DNA from: Bacteroidales bacterium
GTDB lineage: Bacteria > Bacteroidota > Bacteroidia > Bacteroidales > UBA10428
Reading direction: 5' to 3'
NCBI GenBank assembly: GCA_016934055.1
Contig: JAFGTR010000133.1
Coordinates: forward strand, 19,810 to 83,809
DNA length: 64,000 bases
Position numbers and translations under genes: made by a program. Shown piece after piece: positions 10,459 to 18,815 of this stretch. Every line of letters starts with the position of its first letter. Position 1 is the first letter of the stretch. The notes under the pieces were generated by a model that saw only the letters and a list, made by a program, of their open reading frames with translations, had not been told where the DNA came from and made no database searches.

Positions 10459-11418
10459 ATGAAGACAAAGTTACTTTTTCTTGCTCTTGTTGTTATTTCA
10501 GGATCACTGTTAGCGCAGCCTGAACCTTCTTCTTACTTCCCGTTTGATGATAACCTTCTTGATCAGATGGAGAATGTGACATCACAGGCTGAAGGAACTG
10601 TTCCCCCAACCATTGTTGCAGATGCCGACAGAGGCAATGTGCTTTCATTCCCGGGTGGTGGAAATGATGACGGAAACCGCATTACTTTAAGCACCAATGC
10701 TTATAATGCTTTTGATGCTGTTACCTATAATCTGTGGATCAAAGCCAATGCGCTGGATACCTGGTCACGCTTCTTTACCTTTGGTACGGAAGGTGTTTCG
10801 GGTGCTGCCGTCGAATACTGGTCAACTCCGGCCAACGGAAGACTGGCACAGAGGATGTCAGTAACGATTGACGAAGGTACCGATGATCCCGGCGTGGAAG
10901 TACCATTTGGTGACGCTACAATAGAAACCGGCAAATGGTATATGTTTACGGCTGCATTGGACGAAACTCATTGCAAACTTTGGGTTGACGGCGTTGTGGC
11001 AGGTGATTCGGCACATGCCGGTACCAAACCGTCATCTCAGACTATCGAAGTGGCCTACCTGGGTAAAAGTGTATGGCCTGATCCTATTCTTAATGGTTAT
11101 ATCGATAACTTCAAGATTTTCGGATCATTTCTGTCTGATGATGATGTAGCCGCCCTGTATGCTGCTGAGGCAACAGGTGTGAAAAAAGCAAGCGAAGCAT
11201 TGAATATGGTTGTTTATACGCATAACAATCAGATCATTGTAAACGATCCTGCAAATGTCGGCATTAATTCTGTTAAGGTATATAACATGGCTGGCGCCCT
11301 GGTATTACAGGATGATAATTGCACAGGTGTAATCAGACATGATCTTCCTGCAAACTTATACATAGTTAAAGTGCAGACCAGAAAAGGGGATTTCATTACA
11401 AAAGTGTCTCTCAAATAA
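10459..11418 (+). CDS. LamG/concanavalin-type secreted protein with T9SS sorting domain
   Basis: This 319-residue protein is counted from the ATG at 10459; an upstream ATG at 10435 would put eight residues before the signal peptide and is less likely. Residues 1-22 form a signal peptide (LVVISGSLLAQ). About 25-230 resemble a LamG/concanavalin A-like jelly roll (SSYFPFDDNLLDQ, YNLWIKANALDTWSRFFTFG, YIDNFKIFGSFLSDDDVAALY), a fold that often binds carbohydrate. The last 80 residues form a type A Por secretion tail (NSVKVYNMAGALVLQ, LPANLYIVKVQT, FITKVSLK), so the protein should be exported by T9SS. Its place right after susCD suggests a surface glycan-binding or capture protein. Binding target is unknown. 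Confidence 0.8.
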   Translation: MKTKLLFLALVVISGSLLAQPEPSSYFPFDDNLLDQMENVTSQAEGTVPPTIVADADRGNVLSFPGGGNDDGNRITLSTNAYNAFDAVTYNLWIKANALDTWSRFFTFGTEGVSGAAVEYWSTPANGRLAQRMSVTIDEGTDDPGVEVPFGDATIETGKWYMFTAALDETHCKLWVDGVVAGDSAHAGTKPSSQTIEVAYLGKSVWPDPILNGYIDNFKIFGSFLSDDDVAALYAAEATGVKKASEALNMVVYTHNNQIIVNDPANVGINSVKVYNMAGALVLQDDNCTGVIRHDLPANLYIVKVQTRKGDFITKVSLK

Positions 11419-11444
11419 TTGTGGTTAATACATAAGTGTTTGTT

Positions 11445-11474
11445 AAAAGGCCGGAATAATCCGGCCTTTTTTTT
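11445..11474 (+). terminator. Intrinsic terminator of the susCD-LamG unit
   Basis: AAAAGGCCGG at 11445-11454 and CCGGCCTTTT at 11461-11470 form a perfect 10-bp stem with an AATAAT loop, followed by more T residues. It sits 27 bases after the LamG stop and also separates that gene from the convergent SGNH gene. Confidence 0.9.
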
Positions 11475-11500
11475 ATTATTATCCCTGAAGTTTGAAATAC

Positions 11501-11540
11501 CTAAATTCCCCTCCTTGGAGGGGTTAGGGGGGGGTATATT
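11501..11540. repeat. Palindromic intergenic repeat with G-run
   Basis: CCCCTCC-TT-GGAGGGG at 11508-11523 is followed by TTA and an eight-G run at 11527-11534. From memory, this CCCCTCC/GGAGGGG sequence with a following G-run is a recurrent intergenic sequence in Bacteroidota. It lies between two convergent genes. No protein or RNA gene is seen here. Confidence 0.4.
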
Positions 11541-11570
11541 AATATTCAACATCTTATTAATGCTAATAAT

Positions 11571-13820
11571 CTATCTCTCCACAATCTTCTCCTCCAGTAA
11601 TCCCACCTTCCTGTTTTTGCTGTCAATCCGTTTCATTTCATCCAGCACCTTCCCGGCTTCATCTTTTGCACCATGCTGTAGATAAAGGATCCCAAGTTCA
11701 AACAAAAAATCAATATCCTTTCTGTAATCAGGATAGGCTCTCAGGTAATAAAGCATGGCATTCCTGTCATTCCTGTTCATCAGGATCAACCCGGCGATAC
11801 GGTTGGCCAGTGAAGTTTCTTTAACTTCGAGTGTTTTAAGCAACAAATCCAAAGCAAGGGTATCATGTCCATTATTATATAAATCTATTGCTTTCCTTAT
11901 CTGCATTTCAACCTGTTTCGGTACAAAATATATATAATCACGCTGTTTTTCAGGAATTGTTAACGGATAATCAGGATCTTCTTCTTTTAAGGTTTCCAGT
12001 ATGGCTGATGATTTTTGCTCATTTCCGTTAAAATAATAGGCTTCATGAAGCTTCGCCAGGATAATGGCAGTATTTTTTTTAAGACTGTCCAGCTCCTGCG
12101 CCTTTTTCAGTGTCCTGATGGCCTGCGGATAATTCCCTTTGATGATCAACAGTTCTCCTTTCCGGAAATACCCGTGAAAAGTCTCCTGTAATTCCAGTGA
12201 TTTATCAATGAATTTCATAGCCAAAGGCAGATCGTTTATTTCAATCAGGCAGTCTATGGCTTCAAGATAGTCTTTTACCTGAAACGGATTACAACGTATT
12301 GCGGCATGGTATTCCCGGAATGCATTGTAGAAATCCTTCTGCTGACTATAATAATGCGCCATGGCCAGGTGGGCTTCATTTGTTCTGTATTCAGGCAATC
12401 TTATGATGTTAAAAGCCAGGGAATCAATTTTTGATGTTGGCCTGTAAACCTCCCTGTAGTCAACAAAAGGTGCATCATAGGGCTGATAGGGCCAGTAATA
12501 TTTTAGGGCATTGACACGGTGCACACCCAAAAGGCTGTCAAGTTCAGTGAAGCCCCAATTATTTCGGTAATATTCAGATTTCCTGTAATTTACAATACTT
12601 AGCTTCTCGCCCGGTAATTTTGATTCGGCTAATGAATAAAAGAAAGCATCAGCCATTAGAAAATACCCGTCTATGTTCGGATGCACATGCTCGGTCATCA
12701 GATTAGCCCCGATTATTTTATTGGGAGAAACCTCCTCAAAGAAACTGGTTTTCATGGGAACAAGGACAGCTCCATGTTTATGAGCCAGTTTCACTATAAT
12801 TTCATTAATTTCTTCCGATGCTCTGAATCTGATACAGTCCAGATCCTTTGCCATGTAATAACAACTTTTGGCTTTTTCATAATCCCGGGCTGTATCAGAT
12901 TGAAGGCCTTCATTGTATTTAACTGATGCCGGCGGATAACCTTGCGCGGCAACAGAGCAGAAGGGCTTTATATCCCTGATGTTACTGACAAGCTCACTGA
13001 TAAAAACGGGCACATTGTTCTTTTTAGCCTTCTGCATCAGCCGGTTCATGTTTTTTTCATACCTGTCAATACATTTATTATACATTTTACCTTTGTAAGG
13101 GATCTCCTTGTTTTCAGCAATAACCTTCATCAAAGTGCCTCTGACGCTTTTATCTTTTTTATCACCTGCACCAGATGCAGATATCCTGACGATAGTATTA
13201 TTTAACAATTGATATATCCTGAATTCCAAAAGGTCAAGATGCAGCAGGGCCAACCTTCGGCTGGGAAATGACTTTTCCACAGATCCAATGCCCATGGCGC
13301 CATAGAATTCATTATGCCCTGCATAGATAAGAATGGCATCGGGCTCTTCTTTCAGCACATCATCAATGAAATCGAGGAGCGAAAAACTGTTAATCGCCGT
13401 AAAGGCTGTATTGACAACTTCAATATGTTTTTCGGGATAGCTGTCCTGAAGTCTTTCCTGGAGGATACGGGTGAACATCAGATTTTCATCGTATGGAAAT
13501 CCAAGTACAGTTGAACTGCCCAATACAAAAATCCTGAATCCGTTCTCAGGCTTTTTTTTCAGGAATATATCATGGCATGGCTTTGTATATTCAAGCCTTT
13601 GGAAATATTTCTTCCCGATAAGCGGATTGATGATCCGGTGCTGCTGTATTTCTTTTCCCGGAAAATCAATGAACAGAACGTAGTCATCGCCATACTTTAC
13701 AAGCCTTAAGAAAATTTCAATGAGCATGAGGATTAATACAGGAATGACAACCAGTATAATGGTGTTAAACAAAAACCTTTTTTTATGAGAAAGGTAGGTT
13801 TGTTGTTTATTTTGTTTCAT
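11571..13820 (-). CDS. Membrane-anchored SGNH-hydrolase-like protein with TPR repeats
   Basis: This 749-residue protein has an N-terminal transmembrane helix at about 17-40. An SGNH/GDSL-like region follows: VFVLGSS-type block I with a candidate nucleophile Ser at 102-103, IYAGHNEFYGA as the Asn block, and HVHPN with the catalytic-type His. From about 460 to the end are TPR-like helix pairs (AMAHYYSQQKDFYNAFREY, GYFRKGELLIIKGNYPQAI, and later copies). The combination suggests a periplasm-facing esterase or acyl/sulfo-transfer-related enzyme held in a complex by its TPRs. It is on the opposite strand to the PUL and convergent with it, so it need not belong to arabinan use. Which ester it acts on cannot be told. 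Confidence 0.7.
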   Translation of the reverse strand: MKQNKQQTYLSHKKRFLFNTIILVVIPVLILMLIEIFLRLVKYGDDYVLFIDFPGKEIQQHRIINPLIGKKYFQRLEYTKPCHDIFLKKKPENGFRIFVLGSSTVLGFPYDENLMFTRILQERLQDSYPEKHIEVVNTAFTAINSFSLLDFIDDVLKEEPDAILIYAGHNEFYGAMGIGSVEKSFPSRRLALLHLDLLEFRIYQLLNNTIVRISASGAGDKKDKSVRGTLMKVIAENKEIPYKGKMYNKCIDRYEKNMNRLMQKAKKNNVPVFISELVSNIRDIKPFCSVAAQGYPPASVKYNEGLQSDTARDYEKAKSCYYMAKDLDCIRFRASEEINEIIVKLAHKHGAVLVPMKTSFFEEVSPNKIIGANLMTEHVHPNIDGYFLMADAFFYSLAESKLPGEKLSIVNYRKSEYYRNNWGFTELDSLLGVHRVNALKYYWPYQPYDAPFVDYREVYRPTSKIDSLAFNIIRLPEYRTNEAHLAMAHYYSQQKDFYNAFREYHAAIRCNPFQVKDYLEAIDCLIEINDLPLAMKFIDKSLELQETFHGYFRKGELLIIKGNYPQAIRTLKKAQELDSLKKNTAIILAKLHEAYYFNGNEQKSSAILETLKEEDPDYPLTIPEKQRDYIYFVPKQVEMQIRKAIDLYNNGHDTLALDLLLKTLEVKETSLANRIAGLILMNRNDRNAMLYYLRAYPDYRKDIDFLFELGILYLQHGAKDEAGKVLDEMKRIDSKNRKVGLLEEKIVER

Positions 13821-13840
13821 ATAAGCATATTAAAAACAAA

Positions 13841-13937
13841 TACCGAATACCGAATACCGAATACCCGGTTACTTATTCAGACCCTGCCAGGTCTGTAGTG
13901 TTAAATATTACATGCTTGCTCAGACTCCGGCAGGTCT
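13841..13937. repeat. Short tandem repeat plus AGACC-type dispersed repeats
   Basis: This is in the 350-base gap between the divergent SGNH and GH43 genes. TACCGAA repeats three full times at 13841-13861. CAGACCCTGCCAGGTCTG, an imperfect palindrome, is at 13878-13895 and a related CAGACTCCGGCAGGTCT at 13921-13937. Similar AGACCTG/CAGGTC motifs occur near 25.5 kb and 50.7 kb. The remainder of the gap holds only the GH43 promoter region. Confidence 0.45.
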
Positions 13938-14074
13938 TTCTTTGGTCTTCGATCTTCCTTCTTCCTTCTTCAAATTTACATTTAAAATTACATCATGCAT
14001 TACAGCTGAAATGAAATTCAACATTTGTCCACCATTTTTATACAATCCTGTACCAACAATAGTTATGCAATGAA

Positions 14075-14082
14075 TACCTTTG
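14075..14082 (+). promoter_or_regulatory. -7 box (TAnnTTTG) of the GH43 pair
   Basis: TACCTTTG matches the Bacteroidota -7 consensus exactly. No clean -33 TTTG is seen at the usual distance, as may be expected of an activated promoter. Transcription from here leaves a leader of about 80 bases before the ATG at 14173 and rules out the in-frame TTG at 14080, which lies inside the box. Confidence 0.5.
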
Positions 14083-14172
14083 ATAGGTATAATTCCGGTC
14101 TTTATCACTATTCACAGGGGATACGGCACGCATAAAAAGAAATATCAGTATATCGCCGCTAAAAGTTTTGAT

Positions 14173-15672
14173 ATGAATAAAGAATCCAACTATGGCAATA
14201 CCTGTATAAAGATGTGTCTTTATATGATGGTTTTAATACTGGTTGGCTGTAAAAGCAATCTGGTCGTTACCGATTTTGAGGGCCCCGGTTATCGTGATGA
14301 CTATAGTGCCATATGGGAGCCTAAAAATTACAAGCAATGGGGAACTTATAATGTTCATGATCCTGCCTGCGTTAAAGCCGGCGAATACTTTTATCTTTTT
14401 TCCACAGATGCTGTGTATTTCAGGGAAAGGCCTAAAAAGGAAGATTTCCCTGAGGAAATGGGTCATATACAGGTGCGCCGATCAAAAGATCTGGTAAGCT
14501 GGGAATTTGTCGGATGGGCTTTTGATACAATTCCGGGTGATGCGATTGAATATCTGCAGCAGGTATCAGGAGGAAGAAATCCTGAAAATATATGGGCCCC
14601 ATATGTTACAGAATGGAACGGACAATACCGCATGTATTATGCTGTTTCACTTTTCGGGGCCAAAACCTCATATCTTGGCCTTGCCGTATCTTCTTCACCC
14701 GAAGGTCCCTGGGAACAAAAAGGATGCGTTGTAAAAACAGGTAATGATGATATGATGAATGCCATTGATCCTTCCGTAATAATTGATAATACAACCGGCA
14801 GACACTGGATGCATTACGGCTCTTATTTCGGAGGCTTGTTTTGCGTTGAGTTGAACCCTGAAACAGGTCTGACTTTAAAAGAAGGGGATAAAGGTCATTT
14901 GACAGCCCGCAGGGCTGAATATCAAACGCGTAATCTGGAGGCACCTGAAATAATTTATAATCCTGATTTAAAAAAATATTACCTGTTCACATCCTATGAT
15001 GCCTTATTTTCACATTATAATATCAGGGTGGGTCGCAGTGACAAACCTGAAGGTCCGTTTTTCGACTATTTTGGCCATGACCTTGCTGACACAACAAATA
15101 ATTTCCCCATACTCACCTATGCTTATCGTTTTGCAGGTCATCCCGGATGGGCGGGTGTTGGCCATTGCGGTGTAATCATGGACGGGGAACAGTATTTTAT
15201 GTTCCACCAGGGACGCCTGGCACCCGATAATCTTATGATGGTATTGCATGTCAGGGAGATATTCTGGACAAGTGACGGATGGCCGGTGGTGTCACCTGAA
15301 CGCTATGCAGCCGTTCCACAAACGGAAATTGATTACAGGGACATTGCAGGCACATGGGAAATGATCACCCTGAATGAAGTCGTTGATACCGTTGTTCTTT
15401 GGCAGGGACAAATACCTCCTGGCGGATGGCATTACGATACCACCATGTTCAATAATCCTGTTGTTGTGAGTTTCACTAAGGATGGTCGTGTTGAAAACCT
15501 GACCGGACATAACTGGATCATGGATAAAGGACATCTGTTAATTGAAAGCCGGGAAGGGACAACTGAGTTTATTGTATCAAATGCGTGGGATTGGGAAAGA
15601 GAAAACCCGACCATTATAGCAACAGGGATAAATGCCGGTGGCATAGGAGTCTATGGGAAAAAGCTGGAATAA
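14173..15672 (+). CDS. GH43 arabinanase-type lipoprotein with C-terminal beta domain
   Basis: This 499-residue enzyme is predicted to hydrolyse alpha-1,5-arabinan. The start at 14173 gives a lipoprotein signal ending LILVGC. The five-bladed GH43 propeller shows the three acidic residues: Asp63 in HDPAC (general base), Asp199 in NAIDPS (pKa modulator) and Glu256 in LEAPEI (general acid). Also visible are IWAPYVTEWNGQYRMYYA and GHPGWAGVGHCGV, which fit the arabinanase branch. Residues from about 390 on (YRDIAGTWEMITL onwards) form the extra C-terminal domain seen in longer extracellular arabinanases. As a lipoprotein it likely acts on the cell surface or in the periplasm. The next GH43 starts three bases after its stop, so the two form an operon. 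Confidence 0.88.
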   Translation: MNKESNYGNTCIKMCLYMMVLILVGCKSNLVVTDFEGPGYRDDYSAIWEPKNYKQWGTYNVHDPACVKAGEYFYLFSTDAVYFRERPKKEDFPEEMGHIQVRRSKDLVSWEFVGWAFDTIPGDAIEYLQQVSGGRNPENIWAPYVTEWNGQYRMYYAVSLFGAKTSYLGLAVSSSPEGPWEQKGCVVKTGNDDMMNAIDPSVIIDNTTGRHWMHYGSYFGGLFCVELNPETGLTLKEGDKGHLTARRAEYQTRNLEAPEIIYNPDLKKYYLFTSYDALFSHYNIRVGRSDKPEGPFFDYFGHDLADTTNNFPILTYAYRFAGHPGWAGVGHCGVIMDGEQYFMFHQGRLAPDNLMMVLHVREIFWTSDGWPVVSPERYAAVPQTEIDYRDIAGTWEMITLNEVVDTVVLWQGQIPPGGWHYDTTMFNNPVVVSFTKDGRVENLTGHNWIMDKGHLLIESREGTTEFIVSNAWDWERENPTIIATGINAGGIGVYGKKLE

Positions 15673-15675
15673 ACT

Positions 15676-16698
15676 ATGTACACAAAGGATATACATAAAA
15701 AAATATATTTATTCAGAGCTCTCCTGTTAAGTATCATCCTGTTGTGCATATCGGTTATTGTTTCATCAAACGCCTTTTCACAAAATCAAACATATGTGCA
15801 CGATCCTGTGATGATCAGACAAGATAGCATCTATTATCTTTTCTGTACAGGGTGGGGAGTATCAGTATGGTCATCACCCGATATGATTAACTGGAACAAA
15901 AATAAACCTGTATTCAGTAAAGCCCCGGCGTGGGCTTTGAGCCTGATACCCGGATTTAAGGGCCACATATGGGCGCCTGACATTTCCTTTCATAACGGAA
16001 AATATTATTTGTATTATTCGGTATCAGCATTCGGTAAAAACACTTCCAGTATAGGAGTGGCTACAAATACAACACTACACCCTGATGATCCTGCATATCG
16101 CTGGGAAGATCAGGGTATGGTAATTCAATCGGTGCCCGGCCGCGATCTTTGGAATGCCATTGACCCTAACCTGGCTTTTGATGAAAACAGAACCCCATGG
16201 CTTGTATTTGGCTCTTTCTGGAGCGGTATGAAGCTGGTTAAAATGAACGCCGACCTGCGATCGCCTGCTGAGCCCCAGGAATGGTATACCGTTGCCAAAC
16301 GTGAGCGCCATTATAAAACCGAAGATGCTGATCCCGGGGAGGGCGCTGTTGAAGCCCCTTTTATCTTTAAAAAGGGGAAGTATTATTACCTCTTCTTATC
16401 ATTTGACTTCTGTTGTCGTGGTATAAAAAGCAATTACAAAATTATGGCGGGAAGATCTGAGAAAATAAAAGGGCCATACATTGATAAGGAAGGCAATCGT
16501 CTCGATCAGGGCGGAGGCACACTGGTGTTGAAAGGAGATGAGTCATGGCCCGGTGTTGGGCATAATTCAGCCTATACATTCGATGATAAAGACTTCCTTA
16601 TCTTTCACGGATATGATGCTTCCGACAACGGGAAATCAAAATTGCTGATTCGTGAAATTCACTGGGATAATGATGGATGGCCTATGGTTTCATTATAG
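15676..16698 (+). CDS. GH43 endo-1,5-alpha-L-arabinanase
   Basis: This 340-residue single-domain GH43 enzyme has a signal peptide of about 36 residues ending NAFSQ. Catalytic residues are Asp43 in HDPVM, Asp163 in NAIDPN and Glu226 in VEAPFIF. The motifs IWAPDISFHNGKYYLYYSVS and LFLSFDFCCRGIKSNYKI are characteristic of endo-arabinanases, and the tail GVGHNSAY...LIREIHW closes the propeller. It lacks the extra domain of its upstream partner, so it is probably periplasmic or secreted and works on shorter arabinan. The three-base gap from the upstream stop implies translational coupling. Confidence 0.9.
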   Translation: MYTKDIHKKIYLFRALLLSIILLCISVIVSSNAFSQNQTYVHDPVMIRQDSIYYLFCTGWGVSVWSSPDMINWNKNKPVFSKAPAWALSLIPGFKGHIWAPDISFHNGKYYLYYSVSAFGKNTSSIGVATNTTLHPDDPAYRWEDQGMVIQSVPGRDLWNAIDPNLAFDENRTPWLVFGSFWSGMKLVKMNADLRSPAEPQEWYTVAKRERHYKTEDADPGEGAVEAPFIFKKGKYYYLFLSFDFCCRGIKSNYKIMAGRSEKIKGPYIDKEGNRLDQGGGTLVLKGDESWPGVGHNSAYTFDDKDFLIFHGYDASDNGKSKLLIREIHWDNDGWPMVSL

Positions 16699-16771
16699 AA
16701 TTATTGAGCAGAAGAAAGAAGAAAGAACATAGATGAAAGAATAAAGAAAAAGGATTAAAGATTTAAGAATC

Positions 16772-16859
16772 AATGCTGTTTAGTTAAGCCCGAATTATGT
16801 CCCTCTCCCGGAGAGGGCGCAGGGAGAGGATCAAAAAAAATCCTTCACTAAACGACATT
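16772..16859. repeat. ITR-bearing intergenic element, copy 1
   Basis: This 88-bp element starts with AATGCTGTTTAGTTAAG (16772-16788) and ends with CTTCACTAAACGACATT (16843-16859), which are imperfect inverted repeats of each other. Inside is CCCTCTCC-C-GGAGAGGG (16801-16817), a perfect 8-bp-stem hairpin, then GCGCAGGGAGAGGA. A second diverged copy lies at 18694-18779, so the first GH51 gene is bracketed by the pair. No transposase is coded inside. It lies in the 397-base gap between GH43 and GH51. Confidence 0.7.
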
Positions 16860-16978
16860 GAATCTTAAATCAATTATTATTTTCATAAATAGCAGCTTAA
16901 ATTAATTAAAATATTTTATTCGAATGGTTAACTCTCAATGTTTATAAGTGTTATAATTAAGTTTTATCGGCTGTAGTT

Positions 16979-17006
16979 CCTTGCGAGGGTTTAAACCCTC
17001 GCAGGG
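16979..17006. repeat. Dispersed palindrome, copy 1
   Basis: GCGAGGGTTTAAACCCTCGC at 16983-17002 is a perfect 20-base palindrome, extended outward by CCTT and AGGG. The same CCCTGCGAG..CTCGCAGGG core is found again between rimO and clpC at 58840-58875. There is no T-run, so it is more likely a dispersed repeat than a terminator. It sits about 90 bases upstream of the first GH51 start. Confidence 0.6.
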
Positions 17007-17095
17007 ATTACAAAAATGTAAGTAAAAATGAAATAAAGAAATCATCCTGATGATGAGTAATATGCAATGAATCAAACTATAATAAAACCTGTATC

Positions 17096-18688
17096 ATGAA
17101 TAAAAACAAACTAATCAGCAAAACACTGGCCTGCACAGCAATCATTTTTTTCTCCGCTTCTGTAGTGCCTGCACAGGATGCCAAAATCAAAATTGATATT
17201 GAACGTACAATTGGTACAGTGGATAAGAACCTGTACAGTAATTTTGTCGAGCATCTCGGTCGATGTGTTTACGGTGGCATATATGAACCCGGCTCACCCT
17301 TGTCAGATGAGGATGGATTCAGAAAAGATGTGCTGGAAGCCATAGAAGGATTGAATGTTACACTGGGCCGCTATCCGGGAGGTAATTTTGTGTCTAATTA
17401 TCACTGGCTTGATGGTGTTGGATCAAACCGTATTCCACGTATGGAACTGGCATGGGCACGTTTAGAGAGTAATGAATTTGGTACTGATGAATTTATGAAA
17501 TTCTGTAAAAAGACAGGCATTGAGCCTTATTTTTCAGTGAACATGGGAACAGGATCTATTGAAGAAGCCCAGCAATGGGTTGAATATTGTAATGTTAAAG
17601 AAGGCCCGTATTATGCCGAAATGCGTAAGAAAAACGGTTATATTGAACCTTACGGCATTAAATACTGGAGTCTCGGCAATGAAATGGACGGATTCTGGCA
17701 GATGGGAGCTCTTACATCTGAAGACTATTGCAAGAAAGCCCGTGAAGCTGCCAAACTTATGCGGCTTACAGATCCTTCCATTAAACTCATTGCTGCCGGT
17801 TCTTCAAACTACCGTCCAAATGCTGATCCGAATGAATGGAATGCCACAATATTAAAGGAATTGATTGATGTTGTTGATTATATTGCCCTGCACATTTATG
17901 TCGGAAATCCTGATAACAACTATTATAACTTTCTTTCCACTCCGCTTGTAATGGAACAGCGTACACAGATTGTTAAAGGAATGATAATTAAAGAGATGGA
18001 AAAAGCCAACAGGGGGAACCGCCCGCCTGTTTATATTGCCTGGGATGAGTACAATGTTTGGTACCGGGCTCGTACAGATGAGTCAATGCAGGGGACAAGG
18101 GCGCTGGAAGAGCATTATAATCTTGAAGATGCACTGGTGATCGCATGTTTTCTGAATGGTTTCATCCGCAATGCTGATATTGTTAAAATGGCTAACATGG
18201 CCCAGTTGGTTAATGTTATTGCACCTATATTCACAAATGAAACCGGTTTGTTCAAACAAACCATATATTATCCCTTATCTTTATTTGCTAACAATGCACA
18301 TGGTACCGCACTTGATGTTGCTGTTAATTGTGAAACCTATAATACCGATGAATTTTTTATCGGTCTTGGCGAAAGCAGGACCAGACAAACCGATGTTCCT
18401 TATCTTGATGTTTCTGCCACCTATAATAATGGCGAAGTGATTGTCAGTGTGGTTAACCGTAATAAGGATAAACCCATTGCCGCAGACATCATATGCCAGA
18501 CAGGTGAATATGATGGTATTTTTAATGCGTATGAAGTTAATGGTCCCGATATAAAATCGGAGAATGATTTTGGCAAAGAACCGGTTAAAACTGTAAAAAA
18601 ACCTGATATTAAGGTAAAAGGGACATCTTTTTCATATGCATTCCCGCCCCATTCCTTTACGATGATCAAAGGAAAAATAAAGAAATAA
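17096..18688 (+). CDS. GH51 alpha-L-arabinofuranosidase (first copy)
   Basis: This 530-residue exo-enzyme removes terminal alpha-L-arabinofuranose from arabinan or arabino-oligosaccharides. A signal peptide of about 26 residues (ending VVPAQ) places it in the periplasm. The clan GH-A barrel shows NFVEHLGRCVYGGIYEPGSP and GRYPGGNFVSNYHW, the acid/base Glu196 in LGNEMDG and the nucleophile Glu318 in WDEYNVW. The C-terminal beta domain (EVIVSVVNRNKDKPIAADI) is complete. It is about 36% or so alike by eye to the next gene in its core motifs but not a recent duplicate. The acidic residues and length are normal for the family. The gene is bracketed by two copies of an ITR element. Confidence 0.92.
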   Translation: MNKNKLISKTLACTAIIFFSASVVPAQDAKIKIDIERTIGTVDKNLYSNFVEHLGRCVYGGIYEPGSPLSDEDGFRKDVLEAIEGLNVTLGRYPGGNFVSNYHWLDGVGSNRIPRMELAWARLESNEFGTDEFMKFCKKTGIEPYFSVNMGTGSIEEAQQWVEYCNVKEGPYYAEMRKKNGYIEPYGIKYWSLGNEMDGFWQMGALTSEDYCKKAREAAKLMRLTDPSIKLIAAGSSNYRPNADPNEWNATILKELIDVVDYIALHIYVGNPDNNYYNFLSTPLVMEQRTQIVKGMIIKEMEKANRGNRPPVYIAWDEYNVWYRARTDESMQGTRALEEHYNLEDALVIACFLNGFIRNADIVKMANMAQLVNVIAPIFTNETGLFKQTIYYPLSLFANNAHGTALDVAVNCETYNTDEFFIGLGESRTRQTDVPYLDVSATYNNGEVIVSVVNRNKDKPIAADIICQTGEYDGIFNAYEVNGPDIKSENDFGKEPVKTVKKPDIKVKGTSFSYAFPPHSFTMIKGKIKK

Positions 18689-18693
18689 TAGTC

Positions 18694-18779
18694 AATGTCG
18701 TTGAGTTAAGACTGAATTATTTTCCTTTTCAGGAGAGTGTGCAGGGAGAGGACAAAAATAATTCTTAACTTAACGACAT
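18694..18779. repeat. ITR-bearing intergenic element, copy 2
   Basis: AATGTCGTTGAGTTAAG (18694-18710) and CTTAACTTAACGACATT (18763-18779) are 17-base terminal inverted repeats with one mismatch. The interior shares GAATTAT, GGAGAG and GCAGGGAGAGGA with copy 1 at 16772-16859, in the same orientation. It fills nearly the whole 127-base gap between the two GH51 genes, only six bases after the stop of the first. Confidence 0.72.
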
Positions 18780-18815
18780 TATAATAATAGTGTATATTTA
18801 ACAATAATAAGAATT

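Noticed and set aside
14080..14172. TTG start 31 codons upstream for the first GH43 gene
   Set aside because: The TTG is inside a TAnnTTTG box, and the added residues precede a good lipoprotein signal.
16772..18779. Composite transposon carrying the first GH51 gene
   Set aside because: The two elements are short, diverged, in direct orientation and code for no transposase; a composite cannot be shown from the sequence.
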